Assembly (NCBI GenBank): GCA_024687845.1 | Contig: JAILEL010000274.1 | Location: 1-7,439 of the forward strand | Origin: Eubacterium sp. | GTDB taxonomy: Bacteria; Bacillota_A; Clostridia; Lachnospirales; Lachnospiraceae | Direction of reading: 5' to 3' | Length of the DNA stretch: 7,439 bases | Part shown: positions 1-6,500 of the stretch, piece by piece | Layout of the letters: each line of letters starts with the position of its first letter | Position numbering within the stretch: the stretch's first letter is position 1 | Notes under the pieces: model-generated | Database searches by the model: none | What the model saw: the letters and a program-made list of their open reading frames with translations, nothing else | What the model was told of the DNA's origin: nothing | Program-made: the position numbers and the translations under genes

Positions 1-96
1 ATATGATTGAACATAAGAAGAAGCAGGTAAAGGAAAAGTCAGATAAGGATCCTGACAAAGGGAGTCCTGAACTAGGGAAGAAAGGAAAGGGTGCAG
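1..96 (+). repeat. Left arm of a 96-base inverted repeat
   Basis: This arm is the reverse complement of 243-338 with three mismatches (positions 41, 50 and 72 against 298, 289 and 267). Similarity stops sharply after GTGCAG at 91-96. It may extend left beyond the window. The arm lies in the 3' coding end of the plus-strand gene fragment. Confidence 0.92.
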
Positions 97-113
97 GAAT
101 AGATGATGAGTGA
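1..113 (+). CDS. C-terminal end of a second copy of the zeta-kinase/nucleotidyltransferase protein (5' truncated by window edge)
   Basis: The plus strand is open from the window edge in the frame whose first full codon is at position 3. It encodes a lysine-rich 36-residue tail beginning MIEHKKKQVKEKSDKD and ending GKGAGIDDE before TGA at 111-113. The first 31 residues match residues 1037-1067 (long numbering) of the large minus-strand protein ending at 184, with one difference (Asp for Glu). The other two nucleotide differences are synonymous (TCA/TCG serine, CTA/TTA leucine). I infer that this is the 3' end of a paralogous or duplicated gene converging on the minus-strand copy. The stop overlaps the start region of the next plus-strand ORF, a normal operon junction, so the GIDDE ending is probably the family's native C-terminus. 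The rest of the gene lies outside the window, and its domains cannot be judged. Confidence 0.6.
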   Translation, partial: MIEHKKKQVKEKSDKDPDKGSPELGKKGKGAGIDDE

Positions 114-267
114 TATAAGAGCTGAGAGACCATTTAATAAGATTACTGTGAGTGATAATTCGCGAAAAAAACGAGGAAAGAGACTAAAGGATAATCCCTT
201 GGACTATAAGCTTATAAAACTTGCTAATATAACATTCTTGTTCTGCACCCTTTCCTTTCTTCCCTAA
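106..267 (+). CDS. Small unrecognised ORF, probably the N-terminal part of a gene interrupted by the inverted repeat
   Basis: The ORF starts at ATG 106 (an in-frame ATG lies at 103) and overlaps the preceding TGA at 111-113. An AGGA at 95-98 lies 7 bases before ATG 106, so translational coupling to the upstream gene is plausible. The product is 53 residues, starting MSDIRAERPFNKITVSDN, followed by a basic stretch (SRKKRGKRLK) and then LDYKLIKLANITFL. I do not recognise the family. From position 243 the frame runs into the opposite repeat arm, so the last residues (about CTLSFLP before TAA at 265-267) are antisense of the neighbouring gene and unlikely to be native. The most likely reading is the start of the next gene in the operon, cut by a rearrangement. 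It overlaps the minus-strand CDS tail at 184-267, so both cannot carry their original ends here. Confidence 0.4.
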   Translation: MSDIRAERPFNKITVSDNSRKKRGKRLKDNPLDYKLIKLANITFLFCTLSFLP

Positions 268-3200
268 TTCAGGACTCCCTTTGTCAGGTTCCTTATCCGA
301 CTTTTCCTTTACCTGCTTCTTCTTATGTTCAATCATATTCTGGAGATAGTTTGTTATGTCATCATAGGCGATATTATTCTGCTTACAGAATGCTATAACT
401 GTCTCCTTATCTTTGAACTCACCTATAGCCTGATTCTTTATAAGATTCTCACCCGGCATCTTTATATCGGCTATGAGAAGATACTTAGCATTTTCCACGT
501 TTTTCTTAATCTTAAAGTTGGAATACCTTGCTCCCGGAAAAGCCTTACCCGTACTTATCTGCTTTTTTTCATCTGCACGAGTTTCTTCCTTTTCAGCAAT
601 CTTTCCAGGCTGCTTATCTTCTTTGGATTCTGTATTATTGATACGGTTATCAATCATGTTATAGTTCTGTTCTTTGATCTCCTCAACCTTTGCAAGAGGC
701 TTATATTCATCAAGTTTTTTTAAGATTTCCTTGGCACGGACGATGATTTTATATTCGGCTTCTCCATCAGCTATGGCATTCTGCAGATACTTTTTAAGAC
801 TGTCAGTCTGTCCATCCATGATACAGGCTGTTAATTCCTCTATATGAGCAGCACAGTCATCAACAGTATCATTATACTCATAGGTATCATAGTCCTGTCC
901 CCACTCATCAAGCTTTGCAGCTATAGCATGTGCTCTCTTATAATCCTCATTTTCCATTACAACATTTTGCTCACTTTGTGCATTGACATCAACTTGACTT
1001 GAAATTGACATTTGTTTGGATTTTTCTTCAAGGTACGCTTCCACCCCCAGAAGATATTCAGCAAGCGTTCCCGACTCTTGCGGTAAAATGGGATTGATAT
1101 CCACTTCGACACCACCGATGCTTAGTTTTTCTTCATTTAGCAGATTAAATAAGGAATCCTCCCTCTCTCCGTCTCCATGGATCTCCACTACAACATCAAT
1201 GTCAGAATTGTCATTTTCAAGTCCTCTGGACCTGCTACCAGCGAGAACCGCATCTATAGCAGTTGCATCTATGTCATAATCCGCAAGTATTCCCTTTACA
1301 GTGGATAGGACATCCTGCTCAATATCTGATGCAGTTCTGTCATCTATCTTATGGAACAACTCATCTGTCTTAGCTCTGAACTTCTCTATAATGCCAGGTT
1401 CCTGAGTTTCAGCTTCGTGAGCAGCTTTTACTTTATCATTCTCCTTACTATCCACCTGATTGCTTAATTCCTTAAAGTTCTCTACAACTTCAAATGTATC
1501 CTCCGGCTTTATATTTCCTGCAACCTGGTCTATTACCATCGGAAAGATAAGCGGACGGAGTCTCTGTACGTCAGGCTCTTTCAGTTCTTCTATAAGGCTG
1601 TTTACAACTTCATCAATTCTGGCACCACTATCAGGATATTTATCACCATATAGAACACCGAAATCTTCATCGCATATCATATACTCCCAGTCCTTGCCAT
1701 CTGATTCAACGGATATATATCTATCGGCTATCTTTACAGCAAGGGCTTTAGTATCATCATCTATCTTCTCTACTGCTGATTCTTCGTTGCTTCGTCCAGG
1801 TGTCTTCTCATTATTTCCATTCTGATTTTGTGGGCTTCCATTCTCGGAAGGCTGTCTATCTCCTCTGCCCTCTCGTTCATTTCTATGGATGCCTTGTGCA
1901 TTGCTTCCTCGGTCATCTCCACTGTCTCCTCCGATACGTAACTCATCGCTGCTTCTGGTGTCAGATTCTTCATCATTTCTTCCTGGCTCATTTTCTTTTC
2001 CATAGTTATTACCTCCGTTTATATCATTATTTGTTATATTGTTTTCGACTATATCGTTTTTAGTCCCTATACCTATATCTTCTGTATCACGCAATGCTTC
2101 TCGTCTGTCCCTTGCGTCCCGATACATCTCATTCATCTGATTTAGATTAGCGCCCTGAATAGCTGTCTGAAGCTCAAAGTTAAGAACTGCATCCTCGATA
2201 TTTCGCGGAAGATTGTCCCGACCACTTTCCATCATTTCCACGGCTTTATGTATTTCTTTAAGCGAGATCTGCATATCATAGTAATTATCATTCATCGCGC
2301 TCTTAAGAACCTTCATGTAATCTACATCATCTATGGAATCGTTATCCTCAAGAAAGTAGTTCATATTCATTCTTTCTTCAATACGGATACTAAGCTGCAT
2401 TTCTATATCATGTTCTGAAATATATGTATCAATCCCGGACTGCTTAAAGAGGTCCATAATACCATTTACAATCTTTGCTTCAGGTAAACGCTTTATATCA
2501 GCATCAATGATGAAACTGTCAGTAAGTCCTCTGGTCTGCCTTAGTTCAGGCTTCTGTCCTATATCCACATCATTATCCCACCTGGATACTCCATCTATCA
2601 TTCCATTTTTAGATAGCTTTTCAAATGCCTTTTCTATCCTATTTCCGTCTCTCTCATTTACATATTTATCAATGAGCTTGGGAGCAAGATATCTGCCTTT
2701 ATGAATAAAGCGTCTCATCATTCTTCCAAGAGCCTTGCTCCTATCCAGATCAACAAAATGTACATTTACTTTGTAGCCTTTATTTTTAGCAGGCAGCACA
2801 TAATCCTGAATAAGTTTATTTGCATCACTTCCTACCTTTGGAAGAACGATATTTTTACCCTGATTAAGTGCATCAAGATATACAGACTTTTCTATCATCT
2901 GTGATTCTTCATGAACTACACCTGCACCCCAACCCTTATTGAATTCCGGAAAGAGACGCTTGGCTTCATCATTATCAATAAGCATCGAATGATTTTCTTT
3001 TGAAATTGTTTCTACGATTGCGGAAGATTTCCCAGAAGCGGGAAGACCGATTACTATGTCAAGGCGATTGCCTCTCTCGACATCTTCATTATAGACCGTA
3101 TTACCATGGTCGTCAACGAGAGGTTTTCCCTTTTCATCAGTGCTTATCGAACCATAATTACTTAGTATTTCAAATACATGTTCCTCTATCTGTTCTCTGT

Positions 3201-3387
3201 CTTTAAGCAGTACCGTTGGAGTCTGATACGATACACAGGTGGCTGCTGTTATCATTTCAGGAGTATTATTTATTTCCTCGATTGATACATACTCTCCCCT
3301 GTCACATCTCTCCAGTATATCCTGCAACTCATCACTCACCGGAAGTCCGGTAAGAGCTACTATATCTCTTTTTTCTTCTTGTTCCAT
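184..3387 (-). CDS. Large polyvalent protein with zeta-toxin-type kinase and minimal nucleotidyltransferase domains
   Basis: The protein is about 1067 residues from the chosen ATG at 3387. An in-frame ATG at 3444 would add 19 residues, but it lies inside a hairpin and has no ribosome binding site. ATG 3387 has AGGA six bases upstream. Numbering from the longer start, the zeta-type P-loop is GLPASGKSS (133-141), followed by LIDNDEAK (155-162) and an Arg-rich segment (235-251) typical of zeta/PezT-like kinases, which phosphorylate UDP-N-acetylglucosamine. Residues 460-555 are a low-complexity N/G/D/E/R linker. A minimal nucleotidyltransferase follows, with GSRSRG (736-741), the SDID pair (747-750) and a third acidic residue in VEVDINP (779-785). 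The catalytic acids appear intact. Lys-rich segments and a small domain (about 968-1036) close the protein. The gene lies 119 bases after the helicase gene, in the same direction. The last 20 residues replace the GIDDE end seen in the other copy. The real substrate is unknown: these domains in mobile elements may act in defence, counter-defence or toxin-antitoxin roles. Confidence 0.85.
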   Translation of the reverse strand: MEQEEKRDIVALTGLPVSDELQDILERCDRGEYVSIEEINNTPEMITAATCVSYQTPTVLLKDREQIEEHVFEILSNYGSISTDEKGKPLVDDHGNTVYNEDVERGNRLDIVIGLPASGKSSAIVETISKENHSMLIDNDEAKRLFPEFNKGWGAGVVHEESQMIEKSVYLDALNQGKNIVLPKVGSDANKLIQDYVLPAKNKGYKVNVHFVDLDRSKALGRMMRRFIHKGRYLAPKLIDKYVNERDGNRIEKAFEKLSKNGMIDGVSRWDNDVDIGQKPELRQTRGLTDSFIIDADIKRLPEAKIVNGIMDLFKQSGIDTYISEHDIEMQLSIRIEERMNMNYFLEDNDSIDDVDYMKVLKSAMNDNYYDMQISLKEIHKAVEMMESGRDNLPRNIEDAVLNFELQTAIQGANLNQMNEMYRDARDRREALRDTEDIGIGTKNDIVENNITNNDINGGNNYGKENEPGRNDEESDTRSSDELRIGGDSGDDRGSNAQGIHRNEREGRGDRQPSENGSPQNQNGNNEKTPGRSNEESAVEKIDDDTKALAVKIADRYISVESDGKDWEYMICDEDFGVLYGDKYPDSGARIDEVVNSLIEELKEPDVQRLRPLIFPMVIDQVAGNIKPEDTFEVVENFKELSNQVDSKENDKVKAAHEAETQEPGIIEKFRAKTDELFHKIDDRTASDIEQDVLSTVKGILADYDIDATAIDAVLAGSRSRGLENDNSDIDVVVEIHGDGEREDSLFNLLNEEKLSIGGVEVDINPILPQESGTLAEYLLGVEAYLEEKSKQMSISSQVDVNAQSEQNVVMENEDYKRAHAIAAKLDEWGQDYDTYEYNDTVDDCAAHIEELTACIMDGQTDSLKKYLQNAIADGEAEYKIIVRAKEILKKLDEYKPLAKVEEIKEQNYNMIDNRINNTESKEDKQPGKIAEKEETRADEKKQISTGKAFPGARYSNFKIKKNVENAKYLLIADIKMPGENLIKNQAIGEFKDKETVIAFCKQNNIAYDDITNYLQNMIEHKKKQVKEKSDKEPDKGSPELGKKGKGAEQECYISKFYKLIVQGIIL
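243..338 (-). repeat. Right arm of the 96-base inverted repeat
   Basis: This is the reverse complement of 1-96 with three mismatches, coding for the same C-terminal peptide on the minus strand. The 146-base spacer at 97-242 separates the arms. It carries the small plus-strand ORF and a 12-base perfect palindrome, TATAAGCTTATA, at 205-216. Past the GTGCAG end of each arm the two flanks are unrelated. Confidence 0.92.
1770..2003 (-). CDS. Nested 77-residue ORF in the +1 frame of the large kinase/nucleotidyltransferase gene
   Basis: This ORF lies entirely inside the larger gene on the same strand, over its low-complexity linker (residues 481-558 of the long form). It starts at ATG 2003, preceded by GGAGGT at 2016-2011 with 7 bases between, an essentially ideal Clostridia ribosome binding site. 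The outer frame has no start codon there, so this site would serve only the nested frame. The product begins MEKKMSQEEMMKNLTPEAA and ends DEATKNQQ. It is charged, rich in Met, Glu and Lys, and looks mostly helical, with no signal peptide, membrane segment or cysteine. I do not recognise a family. The outer frame here encodes disordered polar sequence, which suggests the nested frame could be the more constrained one. A purine-rich sequence can give Met/Glu/Lys-rich frames by chance, so this stays a strong candidate without proof of translation. Confidence 0.5.
   Translation of the reverse strand: MEKKMSQEEMMKNLTPEAAMSYVSEETVEMTEEAMHKASIEMNERAEEIDSLPRMEAHKIRMEIMRRHLDEATKNQQ
2011..2016 (-). promoter_or_regulatory. 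Internal Shine-Dalgarno GGAGGT for the nested ORF
   Basis: On the minus strand the sequence reads ACGGAGGTAATAACTATG, so GGAGGT is 7 bases from ATG 2003. It lies inside the coding sequence of the outer gene (Asn-Gly-Gly-Asn codons). It is a better match to the 16S rRNA tail than the outer gene's own site at 3394-3399. Confidence 0.65.
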
Positions 3388-3420
3388 ATACTTTCCTTTC
3401 CGCCCGAAGGCAAAATAAAA
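3388..3420 (-). promoter_or_regulatory. UUCG-loop hairpin that can cover the ribosome binding site of the kinase/nucleotidyltransferase gene
   Basis: In the minus-strand transcript, GCC-UUCG-GGC (3411-3402) forms a C(UUCG)G tetraloop stem. The stem extends through U-G, U-G, U-A and U-A pairs, then an A-A mismatch, then four more U-G/U-A pairs (3417-3420 with 3396-3393). The right arm is the purine-rich AAAGGAA (3399-3393) that serves as ribosome binding site for ATG 3387. Pairing would therefore block translation initiation. The left arm is the U-tract of the preceding hairpin, so the two structures share bases. Folding energies were not computed, and many pairs are wobbles. Confidence 0.4.
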
Positions 3421-3479
3421 GCGCCTACAAGTATTTCTACTCATAGACGCCGTAACGCTGTTAATATATTTTATTTTGC
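3410..3479 (-). terminator. GAAA-loop hairpin with U-tract between the helicase and kinase/nucleotidyltransferase genes (terminator or attenuator)
   Basis: The minus-strand RNA has a 14-bp stem, GGCGTCTATGAGTA (3451-3438) with TACTTGTAGGCGCT (3433-3420), closed by a GAAA loop (3437-3434) and followed by UUUUAUUUU (3420-3412). Four of the 14 pairs are G-U, which become A-C mismatches on the plus strand, so the stem works only in minus-strand RNA. Upstream, GCAAAATAAAA (3479-3469) is a perfect 11-base complement of UUUUAUUUUGC (3420-3410), giving an alternative pairing. It sits about 24 bases before the downstream gene's start, so it may be a partial terminator that reduces expression of that gene. 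No separate promoter is evident after it. Confidence 0.6.
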
Positions 3480-3506
3480 TTTTTCAAATCTTTCTTAACC
3501 ATATAC

Positions 3507-6500
3507 TCAGATAACCTGTTCATTTTTATGCTTATTATCAATACTATTAGATACCGTGATTTTATTATCAGCTTGCTTTAAATCTACCTGATTTTTCTTT
3601 TCAGAAATCCTATCAAATATAGAAGTTACATTACCTTTCTTCTCAGCCTCGTCCAATAAAGCCACTTCTTTGGATTTTCCTGTATGCTCACTGCACACAT
3701 CTTCTGCCTTTTCTTCCGTCACTTCATCTTTCTCGTTACCGGTTTCATCCATATTGAGAAGCGCATTAAGTTCATTTAGACGATCCAGCTTCTGAGCCAG
3801 TTCTTCTTCCTGCTTGAAGGGTTTTGTCACTTCCATCTTTGCAGTTTCAAGCTGAGTTTCTGTATTAGAAAGCTGTTCTTTAGCTTTCTCTAGCTTACTT
3901 TCTATACCACTAAGAACATTATTAAGTCTGGTCATATTTCCTACCGGATCTGAACCTATATCCATGTGATATGTCATAGCTCCCTTTATAGCAAGATCAA
4001 ACTTCTTTTCAAATGCATCAAAAGATACTGACAGCTTGAAACCATGATACTCTCCAACCTGGAGTGAGTCATGAAATGATTTCATACCCTTGCACATATC
4101 TATAAGCGCAGCTCCTGCTTCCTTCCTCTCAGTATAGGTCTTAGAAGCAATCTGTATCTCGAATGGTTCTTTTACCTCATCCTTCTTTTCCGAGATTTCG
4201 GATTTTTCTCCCTTTGCATCATTTTTCCGGATTTCTGGAATTGATACCTGCTCTGCTTCCTGAAATGATATCTGCTCAGTCTCTTGCGTTTTTACTCTCT
4301 CAGCAAGCTCTGCCTTACTTTCTTTAAGATGTGCTATATCTATTTCATATCCCTGGATTCTGCCTTTCATGTCCGCTATCTTCCTCGGATAATTCTTTGA
4401 TATATCATCTTCAAGTCTATATTTCTGGCTGGTATGATTTGCCTTTAAAAGCTTCAGCTTCGACACATGGATGTCAAGGTCCATCTTCTCTTTGATATAC
4501 GGATTACCGGTACAGAGAGCTTTGACTTCAGCATATGTAAGCGCTGCTTCATCTACATCCTCGCAGCTTCTTACCGGACTCTTAGAAGTCATTATCTGAC
4601 CTATAAACTTCTGCTTATTTTCTATCACCTGCCAGGAGTATGAATCAAACGTACCTTCTGTAACATAACGGAATATCTTAACCTGTTTCCCCAGTTCTTT
4701 ATACATATTGCCCTGACGTATGATACGACCTTCCTGCTGCTCTATATCAGATGGTCGCCAAGGAACATCCAGATGATGAAGTGCTATAAGTCTGTCCTGG
4801 ACATTTGTACCAGCTCCCATCTTCTGAGTTGAACCAAGCAAAAAGCGAACCTGTCCGCTTCTCACTTTAGCAAACAAATCCGCTTTCTTGGTTTCTGTAT
4901 TCGCACTATGTATAAATGCTATTTCTTCCGGTGGGACTCCTTTTTCAATCAGCTTATCTCGTATATCTTCATATACACTAAATGTACCATCACCTTTTGG
5001 AGTAGATAAGTCGCAGAATATCAGCTGAGCTCCCTTATTCGGTGTTTCTTCCTGATATATCTCAAACGCTTTTTCTACACAAGCTGATGCCTTTGAGTTT
5101 TCATTTTCAGGAAGCATATCTGATATAAGTCTCTGATCCAGTGCAAGTTTACGTCCATCATTTGTAATCTTTAGCATATTATCGACTGATGCATCCACAC
5201 CACCATTTCTGACTATCTCTGCTCTATCTGCAAGTTCTTTTACCATTTCCTTCTGTTCTTCCGATGGCTTCAATACTACATTTTCAAATACTGCATCCGG
5301 CACATCCAGTTTCAGCATATCCGGAGTCTTTATATCTGCACTTTCTTTGAAGAGTGCTATAAGCTCCGGTAGATTAAAGAACTTGGCAAATCTTGTCTTT
5401 GCTCTGTATCCGGTACCTTCAGGTGCAAGTTCTATAGCTGTCTGTGTTTCCCCGAAGGAAGATGCCCAGGCATCGAACTGTGTAAGCTTCATTTTCTTTA
5501 ATGTATTATATTGAAGATAACGCATATTGGTATAAAGCTCAGTCATACTATTACTTATAGGAGTTCCTGTCGCAAATGTTATACCCTTACCTCCGGTTAT
5601 CTCATCCATATACTGACACTTTGCAAACATATCAGATGATTTCTGTGCATCAGTCTGGGCAATACCTGCTACATTACGCATCTTGGTATATAAAAACAGA
5701 TTCTTATAATTATGACTTTCATCTACAAATAACCTATCTACTCCAAGCTGTTCAAATGTAACCACATCATCTTTTCTGCTTGTATCATTCAGTTTATCAA
5801 GTCTTACCTTTAAAGCTTTTCGGGACTTTTCCATTTCTTTTATGGTATATCTTTCTCCCCTCTCAGCCTTTGCAAGTGCTATTGCTTCTTCAATCTCATT
5901 TATCTGAGCTTCAATGGTAGCAGCCTGCCTTTCAGTAGAAAGTGGTATTTTCTCGAACTGGGTATGACCTATGATAACTGCATCATAATCACCGGTTGCT
6001 ATACGGGAGCAGAACTTCTTTCTGTTAGCAGGTTCAAAATCTTTCTTCGTAGCAACAAGTATATTTGCACCAGGATATAATTGTAAAAAGTCTGAACCCC
6101 ACTGCTCTGTCAGATGGTTCGGCACTACGAAAAGACTCTTTCTGCATAGTCCCAGTCTTTTACTTTCCATAGCAGCCGCAGCCATTTCCCAGGTCTTTCC
6201 TGCACCTACACAATGAGCAAGAAGTGTATTATCTCCATAAAGCTGATGTGCAACTGCATTTTTCTGATGTGGTCTAAGTGTTATCTCCGGAGACATCCCC
6301 GGAAACTTAAGATGTGAACCATCATATTCTCTTGGTCTGGTAGAATTGAAAAGCTCATTATACTTCCTAACAAGCGTTTCCCTTCTTTCAGGATCAGCGA
6401 ATACCCAGTCCTTAAATGCTTCTCTTAAGGCTTCCTGCTTCTGACTCGCAAGGGTGGTTTCCTTCTTATTGAGGACTCTCTTTTCCTTTCCATCTTCGAT

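Noticed and set aside
205..216. Palindrome TATAAGCTTATA as a recombinase or operator site
   Set aside because: It is a single 12-base AT-rich palindrome with no second copy seen in the window and no recombinase gene present, so chance is sufficient.
325..723. Plus-strand 132-codon ORF with hydrophobic product
   Set aside because: It is antisense to Lys/Glu-rich coding sequence, which gives Leu/Phe/Ile-rich shadow frames. There is no convincing ribosome binding site, and part of it lies in the repeat arm.
1016..1825. Plus-strand ORFs at 1016-1279 and 1460-1825
   Set aside because: They are Ser-rich antisense shadows of the nucleotidyltransferase and linker regions, with no recognisable domain.
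1800..2063. Plus-strand 87-codon ORF opposite the nested gene
   Set aside because: Its His/Cys/Leu-rich composition is typical of an antisense shadow. The sense-strand nested ORF explains the open frame better.
3388..3444. Upstream start codon ATG 3444 for the kinase/nucleotidyltransferase gene
   Set aside because: It lies within the GAAA-loop hairpin and has no ribosome binding site. ATG 3387 has AGGA at good spacing. The extra 19 residues are the translated hairpin and U-tract.
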